From Erysipelotrichaceae bacterium (GTDB lineage Bacteria; Bacillota_I; Bacilli_A; Erysipelotrichales; Erysipelotrichaceae), in contig JAFULN010000021.1 of assembly GCA_017473335.1 (NCBI GenBank), positions 1-59,383 on the forward strand: DNA of 59,383 nt, given 5' to 3'. Of the stretch, positions 22,751 to 32,160 are shown piece after piece. Position numbers and translations under genes: made by a program. A model generated the notes under the pieces. That model was not told the DNA's origin. It was given only the letters and a program-made list of their open reading frames with translations, and did not search any database. The first letter of the stretch is position 1; each line of letters starts with the position of its first letter.

Positions 22751-23620
22751 TTACCTCCTATAGTATTTTGCCTTATCTACACTATCAAACAAACGCATCT
22801 TATGTTCTACAACTTTCTTGCCCTCTTCAATAGCTGCAGGAAGCATCAATGCAAACTTTACTTCTTTTGTTTCATTCATTATACGATTTAAAGCTCTGGA
22901 AATTGCTGCTTTGTATTCACTTGCAATGTTAATTTTTCGAATCCCTTCTTTACAAGCTTTACTTAATTCTTCATCAAGGTTGGATGATCCGCCATGAAGC
23001 ACCAATGGAACGCTAGATACTTTTTTTAATTTTTTTAATAAATCAATCTGCAGGCGAGGCTCCGTACCTTTTGCATACAACCCATGCGATGTTCCAATCG
23101 CAACCGCCAAAAGATCACAATTCGTTTTTTCGACAAATTCAATAACCTGATTAGGCTGCGTATAAATGATTTCAGTCGTTTCTACACCCTCATCTGATGT
23201 ACCTACATTTCCAATTGTCCCAAGTTCTGCCTCTACTGAAACATCAGCCAAATGAGCTAACTCAGTAACTTGTCTAGTTAATTCAACGTTCTCTTCAAAG
23301 CTCAATGATGATCCATCAATCATCACTGAAGTAAATCCAGCCTGAATCGCTCTTTGACACATTTTGACAGAACGTCCATGATCAAGATGCAGCGCAAATG
23401 GTACTGAACTCTCTTTGAGTTTATCTATAACAAATCTGAAATAATCTTTTCCACAAAACTCAAATTCATTTTCTGCAACGGCAATAATTGTAGGTGCATC
23501 TAAGCGTTCTGCTGTTTCAAAAACACATTTAAAATTCGACAACTCAGTAACATTAAATGCACCTATTGTAAATCCATTTTCTTCTGCTATGCGCAGTAAT
23601 TCTTTTGTATTTAATAGCAT
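22751..23620 (-). CDS. Class II (zinc) ketose-bisphosphate aldolase
   Basis: A 289-aa class II aldolase of the Fba/GatY type. Zn ligands and substrate residues are seen in LHLDHGRS (His and Asp), VSVEAELGTIG, GTSHGLY, LHGGSS and INIAS. It would cleave a ketose 1,6-bisphosphate-like substrate to dihydroxyacetone phosphate plus an aldehyde; whether fructose, tagatose or another sugar cannot be read from the sequence. No ribosome site precedes the ATG, and a perfect 11-bp stem-loop lies directly upstream, so expression may be set by that stem. Confidence 0.88.
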   Translation of the reverse strand: MLLNTKELLRIAEENGFTIGAFNVTELSNFKCVFETAERLDAPTIIAVAENEFEFCGKDYFRFVIDKLKESSVPFALHLDHGRSVKMCQRAIQAGFTSVMIDGSSLSFEENVELTRQVTELAHLADVSVEAELGTIGNVGTSDEGVETTEIIYTQPNQVIEFVEKTNCDLLAVAIGTSHGLYAKGTEPRLQIDLLKKLKKVSSVPLVLHGGSSNLDEELSKACKEGIRKINIASEYKAAISRALNRIMNETKEVKFALMLPAAIEEGKKVVEHKMRLFDSVDKAKYYRR

Positions 23621-23633
23621 ACGTTATTTCAAA

Positions 23634-23659
23634 ATAGAGCTACATATTTGTAGCTCTAT
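23634..23659 (-). promoter_or_regulatory. Intercistronic stem-loop in the PTS operon
   Basis: A perfect 11-bp stem ATAGAGCTACA/TGTAGCTCTAT with a four-base loop is followed by TTTTG on the minus strand, between the IIC and aldolase genes. It could be a partial terminator or an mRNA-processing barrier that separates transport and catabolic gene expression. Confidence 0.6.
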
Positions 23660-23679
23660 CTCCTTTCTATCCTTCCAAT

Positions 23680-24777
23680 TTAGAATTCAATATTTACTTC
23701 TGCAACTTCATCGCTCTTTGCATCTGTATAGTTTGTACCATATTCAATCTGTTTTTCAGTTAAACGTTTTTTGAGCACAAAAATCATAGTTCCGCAAATC
23801 AATGAAGAGATTGCTAAAGCTGCAACAAATCCCATTGGATTTACAAATGTAGGTACAACAAACAATCCTCCATGAGCAACTGGAACACCTACACCCCAAA
23901 TCAGGCACAAACCGCCTCCAACTGCAGAACCAACAACAGATGATAGAACAACTCTCCATAAATCATTCATTGCAAATGGGATAACACTTTCTGTGATCAT
24001 GCACACACCCATTGGAAGACATGCTTTTACGCTTTCTTTTTCATCATTTGTAAAGATTGGCTTTTTGAACGCCTTACTTAAGCACCAAGCAACCAGAATA
24101 CCAAATGGCGAAGTCATACCAGCTAGGAAGTGAGCTGCCTTTGGTCCGTAGATACCTTCAGTCATCATTGCTGTTGAATACAGAGACATTGTCTTGTTGA
24201 CAGGACCACCAAAGTCAAAACCTGAAATAGATCCCATCACTGCACCATAGACAAATTTAGATCCTGTTGATAAGTTTTCAAGGAAACCTGTTAATGCATT
24301 CATAAACATTGTGATAGGAGCACCTACAACAGTAAACATCAGCAATCCACAGATCAAAGTAGAGAAGAATGGAATAATTAGAATTGGCATCATGCCCTTC
24401 ATTGTTTCAGGAAGTTTTAAATTCTGTTTCATCCAGTTTACAACAAAACCAATCAAGAATGCAGCAACAACGCCACCTAAGAATCCAGCTTTGATTTCCG
24501 CACAAACCAAACCTACAATCAAACCTGGCGCAATTCCTGGACGGTCACAGATTGAATAAGAAATTGCTGCACAGATAACAGGTACAATTAAAGTAGATAA
24601 TCCAAGATTCCCTATCTTATAAATCATCCAGATAATTCCAGATGAAGCTTCTTTAATGCCTGGACCTCCAATTAGAATCCCCAGAGCCTGACACAGACCT
24701 GAAGCAACGACAACAGGAATCATGAATGAGATACCTGTCATTACATGTTTTTTAATAGTTGTAATATTGAGTTTCAT
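23680..24777 (-). CDS. Fructose-class PTS permease, IIC subunit
   Basis: A 365-aa polytopic membrane protein of the fructose/mannitol-type EIIC family: MTGISFMIPVVVASGLCQALG at the start, GAVMGSISGFDFGGPVNKT in the middle and HGGLFVVPTFVNP near the end. It moves a sugar across the membrane while EIIB phosphorylates it. It stands alone as a IIC gene, with IIB and IIA on separate upstream genes, giving a three-part permease. The transported sugar is not determined. Confidence 0.9.
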   Translation of the reverse strand: MKLNITTIKKHVMTGISFMIPVVVASGLCQALGILIGGPGIKEASSGIIWMIYKIGNLGLSTLIVPVICAAISYSICDRPGIAPGLIVGLVCAEIKAGFLGGVVAAFLIGFVVNWMKQNLKLPETMKGMMPILIIPFFSTLICGLLMFTVVGAPITMFMNALTGFLENLSTGSKFVYGAVMGSISGFDFGGPVNKTMSLYSTAMMTEGIYGPKAAHFLAGMTSPFGILVAWCLSKAFKKPIFTNDEKESVKACLPMGVCMITESVIPFAMNDLWRVVLSSVVGSAVGGGLCLIWGVGVPVAHGGLFVVPTFVNPMGFVAALAISSLICGTMIFVLKKRLTEKQIEYGTNYTDAKSDEVAEVNIEF

Positions 24778-24792
24778 AAGTTCCTCCTTAAA

Positions 24793-25116
24793 TTAAAGCT
24801 TACCGGCTTTTCTTAACTTTAGCTCAATCTGCTGCAAGAATTTATCTGTATTTCTCATCACATCTTCTGTTCTTGCTTTCACAATTGGCTTCCCCTTAAA
24901 ACGTTCTTCACCAGAAATCTTTACATCCACCGCTAACAAGACAACATCTGCAGCTTTGATTTCTTCAGGTGTCAGTGCATCTTCTGCTCCAATAGAACCT
25001 TGCGTTTCAATTCTGCATTCATATCCACATGCCTTTGCAGCTTCCAGTATTTTTTTCTTCGTAATATACGTATGCGCAATTCCTGTTGGACAAGCTGTTA
25101 TTCCGACAATCTTCAT
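24793..25116 (-). CDS. Fructose-class PTS, IIB subunit
   Basis: The start is the ATG at 25116, just after the IIA stop, with GGAGGTG inside the end of IIA; 107 aa. The phosphocysteine Cys9 lies in ITACPTGIAHTY, the fructose-type IIB signature. It accepts phosphate from the IIA protein and passes it to the sugar held by IIC. Confidence 0.9.
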   Translation of the reverse strand: MKIVGITACPTGIAHTYITKKKILEAAKACGYECRIETQGSIGAEDALTPEEIKAADVVLLAVDVKISGEERFKGKPIVKARTEDVMRNTDKFLQQIELKLRKAGKL

Positions 25117-25117
25117 T

Positions 25118-25582
25118 CTACCTGTCACCTCCTCCCTGTTTTAATACTTGAATGATTTCATCGATGGTTTCGGCCGAATGTAACACATCAATGACTTCTT
25201 TATCCAGCAACATTTCTGCAACTCGAGACAAAAGCATAATATGCTGAGAAATATCTACATCTCGAATTGCAAACATGATGATGACACGAACAGGCTTGTC
25301 ATCAAACGATTTCCAGTCAATATCAGACTGAGTTCTTCCAATCGCAATGACACTTTTTTTTACAACCGGAGTTCTTCCATGAGGAATCGCAATTCCATCT
25401 CCAATCCCAGTGATTCCTTCTTCTTCACGATGATAAATCTCTTTCTTAAATTCTTCTTTATCACTGATTACATCATTTAGATACAACAATTCAGTCAGTT
25501 CACAAATGACTTCATCTTTTGTTTTTGCAGTTAAGTTTAAACAAACATTCTCTTCAAATAATACGTCCTGTATTTCCAACAT
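25118..25582 (-). CDS. Fructose/mannitol-class PTS, IIA subunit
   Basis: A 154-aa PTS EIIA of the PTS_EIIA_2 fold, with the phosphorylated His68 in GIAIPHGRT. It takes phosphate from HPr and gives it to the IIB protein encoded immediately downstream. It lies four bases after the regulator gene and could also phosphorylate that regulator's PRD histidines. Confidence 0.92.
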   Translation of the reverse strand: MLEIQDVLFEENVCLNLTAKTKDEVICELTELLYLNDVISDKEEFKKEIYHREEEGITGIGDGIAIPHGRTPVVKKSVIAIGRTQSDIDWKSFDDKPVRVIIMFAIRDVDISQHIMLLSRVAEMLLDKEVIDVLHSAETIDEIIQVLKQGGGDR

Positions 25583-25586
25583 ATGA

Positions 25587-27104
25587 TCATTTCCTTTCTT
25601 TCATCACAGATTGTATTTTTTCAACATCTCTTTGATCCAAAAGAACAGAGACATTAACAACAGGGCAACTAATTTTCTCATTCATCTTAATCGTTGAAAT
25701 CACAAAATCCACTTCTGACAAATCCATTTTCTTTAAACGATTCAATGAAATCGCATCAATTATCTCTATATCTGGAAAGGTATTTTGAATTCTCTTTTTC
25801 AATAAATGTGATGTTCCAATGCCTGTTGAGCAGCACAAGACTACACGCTTTGTTTTCTTGCTTTCAAGTGTCAATTGAAAGTAAAGACATAAATAAGCAA
25901 GTTCATCATCAGAAATATAAGAATTCGGATAATACTGATTCTTTAACTCAATGACAATCTTTTTTACCGCAGAAAACATCTGCTCATATTCCTGCATGAT
26001 TCGATCTTTCATTGAATTTTTAATTCTTACGTTATACTTAATTCTTGTTAACATTGAATTGACATGCAAAAGCATACTGTAGAATAAATTCGAATCATTG
26101 TCATAAGAATATTTAAATTCCTCACCCATCCTTTCGATAAGCTCATTGCAGAACTCATACACTTCAGTCTTTGAATTTTCAAGAAGCTTTGCAATAATCT
26201 GCTGATCAGGCAGTTCTACAAATCCACTCCCATGAAAATGAGTATAAATATAATCAATTTCATTTGAAGGAAAGCTCACTTTTACTTCTTGAGATAATTT
26301 CAATACTGCATTCTTTACTACAGTGAAAATATAATTACTTTTGTCTTCGTCATAAATTCGCTCTTCTTTCACTGTTTTTTTATTTTTCATTCGTTCTATT
26401 GTGATTAAAATATGGGTAACAATATTCACGTAATAGATATCACCCAGCACAATATTGAGCGTTCGCTCAATATCTGTCACACAGTTCTCAACAGCAGCCA
26501 CGTTATCCTGACCATAGATACCTGACAAAACAAGAATTGTATCATTATTTAAACGTGTTGCTCTAATTTTTCGATGCGTCTGTTGATTCAACTGTATCAG
26601 CGAAAGGACTCGCGCAATTTCATTTCGCAAGGCAATTTCACTTCCTGTAATTCGAGTTCCTTTTCTTGTTTTTTCAATATTCAGACCTGATTCTTGAATT
26701 GTTTCTTCAATAGAGCTTAAGTCATTTACAACGGAACTGTTACTTACATAATATTTTTCAGATAGTGCTTTAATACTTGTTGGATTAGGAGAAGTTAATA
26801 AAAGATCTAAATACATATCCAGTCTTCTTTTCCCAACAAAGCTTTGTCCTTCTATTTCATCTAGAAATGCAAGAACTTCAAACATACTGTCTTTTACACT
26901 ATCTTCACAACAAATAGACACACTTCCTTTTTTATTTATCAGCTGATAATGATGTTCCTCTTCATATTCTTTGATGATTTTAATATCACGCTGTACAGTT
27001 TTTGTTGAACAGCTTAATTCATCAGCTAATGCATCAATACTGACATCTGTAGAAGCATAAAGGAGGCACCTCAATAGCTGTATTTGACGTTTGTTCAACA
27101 GCAT
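25587..27104 (-). CDS. PRD-domain transcriptional regulator (MtlR/BglG-type activator)
   Basis: A 505-aa regulator with an HTH_11 DNA-binding domain (IDALADELSCSTKTVQRDI) and a second HTH (IKALSEKYYVSNSSVVNDL), two PTS-regulation domains and a C-terminal EIIB-like domain whose active loop is VVLCCSTGIGTSHLL. PRD1 keeps both histidines (NIVTHIL and YTHFHG); PRD2 has LLHVNS but the second position reads ELAYLCLYFQL without His. Phosphorylation by HPr and the operon's EIIs sets its activity. It leads the operon, which it probably activates. Confidence 0.88.
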   Translation of the reverse strand: MLLNKRQIQLLRCLLYASTDVSIDALADELSCSTKTVQRDIKIIKEYEEEHHYQLINKKGSVSICCEDSVKDSMFEVLAFLDEIEGQSFVGKRRLDMYLDLLLTSPNPTSIKALSEKYYVSNSSVVNDLSSIEETIQESGLNIEKTRKGTRITGSEIALRNEIARVLSLIQLNQQTHRKIRATRLNNDTILVLSGIYGQDNVAAVENCVTDIERTLNIVLGDIYYVNIVTHILITIERMKNKKTVKEERIYDEDKSNYIFTVVKNAVLKLSQEVKVSFPSNEIDYIYTHFHGSGFVELPDQQIIAKLLENSKTEVYEFCNELIERMGEEFKYSYDNDSNLFYSMLLHVNSMLTRIKYNVRIKNSMKDRIMQEYEQMFSAVKKIVIELKNQYYPNSYISDDELAYLCLYFQLTLESKKTKRVVLCCSTGIGTSHLLKKRIQNTFPDIEIIDAISLNRLKKMDLSEVDFVISTIKMNEKISCPVVNVSVLLDQRDVEKIQSVMKERK

Positions 27105-27235
27105 GATATCCCTCCTTTGATTTTAGTTTAATTCATGTTTTTTCTAAGATAAATACCAAATATAGTCCCTAATCCGGACGTTTTTTTGAATAATCACTAT
27201 ATTTATTTCAATTGGAAATGATTACCAAGAAAATA

Positions 27236-27259
27236 AAAACATCGGTATTCCGATGTTTT
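27236..27259 (-). terminator. Terminator of the DUF951 gene
   Basis: Stem AAAACATCGG/CCGATGTTTT is followed by TTTATTTTC on the minus strand; the stop codon overlaps its right arm. Confidence 0.8.
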
Positions 27260-27458
27260 ACTCTTCTTCTGCTTTTCTGAGAATTTTTTTACATTTACGT
27301 TCAAATTCAGTTCTGTCAAACATGATGGCTGCTCCACATCCCTGACATTTGATTTTAATATCTGCTCCCATACGAATGATTTTCCATTCTTTGCTTTTTT
27401 TACATGGATGTTCTTTTTTCATCTCGACGATGTCGCCCATGCCATAGCCTTTAATCAT
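27258..27458 (-). CDS. DUF951 family small protein
   Basis: A 66-aa protein; the ATG at 27458, inside the folD end, is preferred. It has the DUF951 pattern YGMGDIVEMKKEHPCKKSKEWKIIRMGADIKIKCQGC, with a Cys pair. It is commonly found near folD, S6 or chromosome-maintenance genes in Bacillota, and its function is not known to me. It is translated by overlap with folD. Confidence 0.8.
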   Translation of the reverse strand: MIKGYGMGDIVEMKKEHPCKKSKEWKIIRMGADIKIKCQGCGAAIMFDRTEFERKCKKILRKAEEE

Positions 27459-28308
27459 GTTGTTCTTTCCTTTCATATGATTTCAATGTATTAGATAAAA
27501 GCATTGTAATTGTCATTGGCCCTACCCCTTTTGGTACCGGTGTCAATACTTTCGCCTTGTCTTTGACATCTTCAAAGTCGACATCACCAACAAGCTTTCC
27601 ATCCACACGATTGATACCTACATCAATGACGCAGGCACCTTCTTTTACCCACTCTTTGGTCACTTTCTTTGGCTGTCCAATAGCTGCAATGAGCACATCT
27701 GCTTCTGCACATACTTTCTCTATTTCTTTTGTACGGCTGTGACAGATTGTTACTGTGCAGTTTTCATTCTGCAAAAGACGTGCTACAGGTGTTCCTACCA
27801 ATTTACTTCTTCCGATAACGACTGCATTTTTACCACTTAAACTAATTTTAGCTTCTTTGATCATTTCCATGATTCCTAAAGGTGTACATGGCACAAAGCT
27901 ATCCATTCCCAGATAGAAACGTCCAATGTTTTCTGGATGAAGCCCATCCACATCTTTATTAGGATCAATCATCATAATGACTCTGTTTTCATCCAATTGC
28001 TTTGGAAGAGGCATCTGAACTAAAATACCATCTACAGTTTCATCTTTATTCAGTTCATCAAGGACTGCCTTTAGTTCCTCTTCTGTTGTCTCTTCTTTCA
28101 TCGTAATCATCTTTGAGCCAAAACCCACTTCATGACACGCTTTATCTTTTCCTTTAACATAAGACAATGATGCAGGATTATCCCCCACTAGGACAACTGC
28201 TAGTGTTGGTTTTCTTTTTCCCTGTGCTTCTAACACATCTACTTTTTCTTTAATCTGTGCCTTGATTTTCTTGGACAGCTCACTTCCATAAATTATTTCT
28301 GCCATCAT
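27451..28308 (-). CDS. folD: Methylenetetrahydrofolate dehydrogenase/cyclohydrolase
   Basis: Bifunctional C1-folate enzyme of about 285 aa. SYVKGKDKACHEVG, DGILVQMPLP, PNKDVDGLHPENIG and CTPLGIMEM mark the folate-binding half; VVIGRSKLVGTPVARLL and CHSRT the NADP-binding half; PVPKGVGPMT closes it. It interconverts methylene-, methenyl- and formyl-tetrahydrofolate. Start: AAGGAG lies next to two consecutive ATGs (28308 and 28305), and either may be used. Confidence 0.95.
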   Translation of the reverse strand: MMAEIIYGSELSKKIKAQIKEKVDVLEAQGKRKPTLAVVLVGDNPASLSYVKGKDKACHEVGFGSKMITMKEETTEEELKAVLDELNKDETVDGILVQMPLPKQLDENRVIMMIDPNKDVDGLHPENIGRFYLGMDSFVPCTPLGIMEMIKEAKISLSGKNAVVIGRSKLVGTPVARLLQNENCTVTICHSRTKEIEKVCAEADVLIAAIGQPKKVTKEWVKEGACVIDVGINRVDGKLVGDVDFEDVKDKAKVLTPVPKGVGPMTITMLLSNTLKSYERKEQHD

Positions 28309-28315
28309 GTTCTCC

Positions 28316-28762
28316 TTATAGCTCATTTGAATCCAGTATGATGGTTACTGGACCATCATTCAACAGTTCTACTTTCATATCTGCACCAAAAACCCCTGTT
28401 TCTACATGCATTCCACGATCTTTTAAGAATTCATTGAATGTCTCATACAACGGATTCGATATTTCTGGGCGTGCTGCCTTGGTAAAGCTTGGTCTTCTTC
28501 CTTTTTTACAGTCTGCATATAGCGTAAACTGACTAATTGACAAAATTGCTCCATTGACCTGTTCAATTCCTAGATTCATTTTACCATTTTCATCCTCAAA
28601 GATTCTCAAATCAACAATCTTATCCGCAAGCTTTTTTGCCTCTGTTTCAGTATCTCCATCTGTAATTCCTACAAGCAGCAAATAACCCTGATTGATTTTC
28701 CCATATACATTTCCATCAATGGTCACTGATGCATGTTTTACTCTTTGCAATACAACTTTCAT
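28316..28762 (-). CDS. dtd: D-aminoacyl-tRNA deacylase
   Basis: A 148-aa DTD. The catalytic SQFTLYAD and the Gly-cis-Pro motif NDGPVT are both present. The enzyme removes mischarged D-amino acids from tRNA. It precedes folD on the same strand by a few bases. Confidence 0.95.
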   Translation of the reverse strand: MKVVLQRVKHASVTIDGNVYGKINQGYLLLVGITDGDTETEAKKLADKIVDLRIFEDENGKMNLGIEQVNGAILSISQFTLYADCKKGRRPSFTKAARPEISNPLYETFNEFLKDRGMHVETGVFGADMKVELLNDGPVTIILDSNEL

Positions 28763-28823
28763 ACTTAATCACCATTTCCATTGTACCTGAAAAATGTTAA
28801 AATTGGAATTGGGAGTTGAGAGA

Positions 28824-30107
28824 ATGAAAGAACCTTTAGCATTCAGAATGCGTCCTGAAACTACAAAAGAACTTTTAGGACAATCACATTTAATTGGACC
28901 AGGTAAGGTCATCACAAAATGTCTGGATGCCGGACAGCTTTTTTCTATGATTTTCTATGGACAGCCAGGAACTGGTAAGACAACCATGGCCATGTGCTTA
29001 GCCAATGAACTCCATCTGCCTTATCGTTTATTCAATGCAGTTACAGGCAACAAGAAAGATTTAGAGACATTGTTTCAAGAAGCACGCATGGTCAATGGTC
29101 TTGTGGTTATCATCGATGAAATCCATCGTTTAAACAAAGATAAACAAGATTTACTGCTTCCACATGTTGAAAATGGAAATATTACACTGATTGGCGCAAC
29201 AACATCCAATCCATATTTTGCCATTAATCCTGCAATTCGTTCCCGTTGTCATTTGTTTGAAATCAAGCCTTTGACACAGGAAGACATTATGACTGCACTG
29301 CATCGTGCCATTGAATCAGAAAAGGGATTAAATAACTCTGTTACAATTGAACAAGATGCTGCACAAATCATTGCCAGTCACAGTGGAGGAGATCTTAGAT
29401 ATGCACTCAATGTCCTTGAAATCTGTGCGATTGCCTGTGATGGCATCATTACAAAGGACATTGTAAAACAGTATTCATCACGTCCTATTTTAGCGATTGA
29501 CTCATCTGATGATGGTCATTATGACGCTGTCAGTGCTTTTCAAAAGAGTATTCGAGGCTCAGATGTCAATGCTGCCTTGTACTATCTTGCTCGCTTAATA
29601 GAAGCTGGAGATATGGATTCCATTGAACGAAGACTTCTTGTTACAGCTTATGAAGATATTGGTTTAGGTAATCCTGCTGCTGTTGCACGTACAGTAAATG
29701 CGATTGATGCTGCCAAGCGTGTTGGATTCCCTGAAGGAAGAATCCCACTAGCCAATGCAGTGATTGATTTAGCGTTATCACCTAAATCTAAAAGTGCAGA
29801 AGCAGCCATTGATGCAGCTGCACAAAGTGTCAGAGAACACGCATTGCCAATCCCTGAATATCTCAGATACACTCCTGTTAATTTGCCTATGCAGGATCGT
29901 TATGATTATGGTGCACCTGAGCTTTGGCCATTGATTCAGTATTTGCCTAATGCGATTAAAAATGAACAGTTCTATGTTCCTGAACCGAGTGGTCAATATG
30001 AAAAACAGCTGGCCAAAAACTATGAAGAACTCTCAAAAATTAAACGTTCTTCATCTATGAGAGAACTTAAACAAAGAAAAGAAAAAATTGGAATTCAAAA
30101 AAAATGA
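28824..30107 (+). CDS. rarA: Replication-associated recombination protein A (RarA/MgsA)
   Basis: AAA+ ATPase of 427 aa, starting at the ATG at 28824 behind a GGGAGTTGAGAG site. Walker A GQPGTGKT, Walker B VVIIDEIH, sensor GATTSNP and the arginine-finger region AIRSRC are present, followed by the tetramerisation domain (YEDIGLGNP, VNAIDAAKRVGFPEGRIPLA). RarA acts at stalled replication forks. It diverges from dtd, with their starts 62 bases apart. Confidence 0.95.
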   Translation: MKEPLAFRMRPETTKELLGQSHLIGPGKVITKCLDAGQLFSMIFYGQPGTGKTTMAMCLANELHLPYRLFNAVTGNKKDLETLFQEARMVNGLVVIIDEIHRLNKDKQDLLLPHVENGNITLIGATTSNPYFAINPAIRSRCHLFEIKPLTQEDIMTALHRAIESEKGLNNSVTIEQDAAQIIASHSGGDLRYALNVLEICAIACDGIITKDIVKQYSSRPILAIDSSDDGHYDAVSAFQKSIRGSDVNAALYYLARLIEAGDMDSIERRLLVTAYEDIGLGNPAAVARTVNAIDAAKRVGFPEGRIPLANAVIDLALSPKSKSAEAAIDAAAQSVREHALPIPEYLRYTPVNLPMQDRYDYGAPELWPLIQYLPNAIKNEQFYVPEPSGQYEKQLAKNYEELSKIKRSSSMRELKQRKEKIGIQKK

Positions 30108-30119
30108 ATTCCTTTTTTT
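30090..30119 (+). terminator. Terminator of rarA
   Basis: Stem GGAATTC/GAATTCC is followed by TTTTTTT; the rarA stop codon is in the loop. Confidence 0.8.
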
Positions 30120-30237
30120 ACAAAAATCATAAAAGTGTTAACGGTTACATATGATGAAGTTGTGAAAAAGCGCTTACAAAATTTGCGCTTTGAAAATTTT
30201 CATGATACACTAGCCCCTGTATTAAAAAGGAGAACCT

Positions 30238-31242
30238 ATGAACTTAAAAAAACTAAGTCTACTCTTAATACAGTCTTGTTTACTTTTCATGGTATGTACT
30301 GCTTCATCTGAGCCTGTTCATGCCTCTGAAAAGAGAAATGCACCTATGAGAATTGTTGTGAGTGTTAATGACTTGTCACAAATGACAACAGTGAAAGAAG
30401 CACTCATTAACTCACTAGTAGATTATAATGCTTATCCTGAGCTTGTTGATAATATTAACTATGAAGCTTCTGAGCTGAAAACAGCTTCACTGGATTTGAC
30501 ACAGACCGGTAAACAAAGAACTGCTATTTATCTGCGTATCAAAACCAACAAAGCTCTATCAGAAAATACATTGTATAAAAATACGATTACTACGACAGTT
30601 GATTTTGAAGTAAAAGACCTGCAGGCACCTGTCATTACTTCAGAAGTTAACACTTTACGTCGTTCAATCAACTCTGAACTTGATCCTTATCAGCACCTGA
30701 GTGTTACTGATAACTTTGATAAAGAAGTTCAGATTCAATATGAAACAGATATCGATCTGCAAACTGCAGGTGAATATACCATCACTTATACTGCAACAGA
30801 CAAAGCAGAAAACAGCTCTGTACTGAGTATGCCTATTATCGTTGCACCGCAAAGATATACACATTATGAGAAAGATCAGAATTACGCAAATGAAATGCTG
30901 AACCTAATTAATGAATACCGTGCTTCTTATGGACTAGAGCCCTATCGAATGGCACCTTACAACGCACAAATGGCTGCAGGTGTACGAGCATGCGAGGCAC
31001 GTTCTTATCTTTCCCATGAGCGCCCAGATGGACGACATTACAAGACTGCATTTAATGAGTATGGAGTACAATACTCCAGCCCGTATGAAATTCTTACATT
31101 CGCTGGCACAACTGCTGCGGATGGACTGGCATGGTGGAAACAGTCATCTTCTCACAATGCCTACATTTTAAGTAAAACAAGCACAGTCATTTCTATTGGA
31201 TACTGTGATGGATTATGGGCTGCCATTATCTACAATGATTAA
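30238..31242 (+). CDS. Secreted CAP-domain (SCP/PR1-like) protein with Ig-like domain
   Basis: A 334-aa protein with a signal peptide ending near residue 29 (VHASEKR). Residues about 125-205 form a bacterial Ig-like fold (APVITSEVNT...TAGEYTITYTATDKAENS). Residues about 215-334 are a CAP domain: MLNLINEYRASYGLEPY, AGVRACEARSYLSHERPDGR, YEILTFAG, WWKQSSSHNAYIL. CAP proteins of bacteria are secreted, and their roles range from adhesion to lipid binding. An AAAGGAG site precedes the start. A nearby dyad (about 30170-30192) may regulate it. Confidence 0.85.
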   Translation: MNLKKLSLLLIQSCLLFMVCTASSEPVHASEKRNAPMRIVVSVNDLSQMTTVKEALINSLVDYNAYPELVDNINYEASELKTASLDLTQTGKQRTAIYLRIKTNKALSENTLYKNTITTTVDFEVKDLQAPVITSEVNTLRRSINSELDPYQHLSVTDNFDKEVQIQYETDIDLQTAGEYTITYTATDKAENSSVLSMPIIVAPQRYTHYEKDQNYANEMLNLINEYRASYGLEPYRMAPYNAQMAAGVRACEARSYLSHERPDGRHYKTAFNEYGVQYSSPYEILTFAGTTAADGLAWWKQSSSHNAYILSKTSTVISIGYCDGLWAAIIYND

Positions 31243-31267
31243 CTCTTCTTTATGAAGAGTTTTTTAT
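31241..31267 (+). terminator. Terminator of the CAP-domain gene
   Basis: Stem AACTCTTC/GAAGAGTT is followed by TTTTTATT. Confidence 0.85.
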
Positions 31268-31276
31268 TATGTAGCA

Positions 31277-31307
31277 TAAAAAAGACATCTTTTTTTACAG
31301 ATGTCTT
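31277..31307 (-). terminator. Terminator of prmC
   Basis: Minus-strand stem AAGACATCT/AGATGTCTT is followed by TTTTTATG. Confidence 0.8.
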
Positions 31308-32160
31308 AATTGTTGAAATAGACAAACAGCATACGGTCTTTGCCATTGATGTCCTGAAGTACGTCTGCACGTACATCACCGAAGTATTTCTTCACTTCCT
31401 GAAGCATAGCTTCTTTTTGATCCCAGCCCATTTCAAAAGCCATAAATGACTTAGGCTTCATGATTTTTGGTGCAGCTTCAAATACCTTTCGATAGAAATA
31501 CAAACCATCTTCTCCACCAAATAATGCGACGTGAGGTTCATAATCTTTTACAGACTCTTCTAAAACCTCATCATTTTTGATGTAAGGAGGATTGCATACC
31601 AGAACATCCAATTTCATGTTGGCATCTACTAAAGGCTGAGCCATGTCACCCTGCATCCAGTTGATTTCAACGCCAATGTTTTCTGCGTTTTTCTGAGCGA
31701 CCTGCAATGCTTCTTCTGAGATATCACTAGCACTCATACGCAGCTTTGGTTCTTCTTTTGCAAGAGTAATCGCAATTGCGCCAGAGCCAGTACCTACATC
31801 CGCGCATACAATTTCATCATAATCCGCAAACATTTCATCAATATCCGCTAAAACATTTGCGACCAGTTCTTCTGTTTCAGGACGAGGAATCAAAACTCTG
31901 TCATCAACGACAAAGCGATAGCCATAGAACCAAGAATATCCTAATACATAGTTCATTGGCTCATGATTTAAGATACGTGCAATTCCATCCAGGAAAGCTC
32001 TTTCCAGCTCTCTGTCAGCTTCTTCTTCATTGCACATATAGTAATCATAGCGCTCTTTCTCAGAGAGTTCCAGCATATACAGCAGTGCTGTACTTTCAGG
32101 AATTCCTTTTTCTACACACTGCTTTTCAGCATTTTTAACCAATTCTCTATAAGTTGGCAT
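31306..32160 (-). CDS. prmC: Peptide chain release factor N5-glutamine methyltransferase
   Basis: SAM-dependent methyltransferase of about 284 aa from the ATG at 32160. An N-terminal helical domain precedes the Rossmann fold: CADVGTGSGAIAITLA (SAM motif) and the catalytic VCNPPYI. It methylates the Gln of the GGQ loop in release factors. Its start overlaps the end of prfA, its substrate gene, by 14 bases. Confidence 0.93.
   Translation of the reverse strand: MPTYRELVKNAEKQCVEKGIPESTALLYMLELSEKERYDYYMCNEEEADRELERAFLDGIARILNHEPMNYVLGYSWFYGYRFVVDDRVLIPRPETEELVANVLADIDEMFADYDEIVCADVGTGSGAIAITLAKEEPKLRMSASDISEEALQVAQKNAENIGVEINWMQGDMAQPLVDANMKLDVLVCNPPYIKNDEVLEESVKDYEPHVALFGGEDGLYFYRKVFEAAPKIMKPKSFMAFEMGWDQKEAMLQEVKKYFGDVRADVLQDINGKDRMLFVYFNN

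Noticed and set aside
30164-30192. Possible cre site upstream of the CAP-domain gene.
   Set aside because: The sequence is offset by one base from the consensus (TG to CG spacing too long); only the AAAGCGC/GCGCTTT dyad is real.
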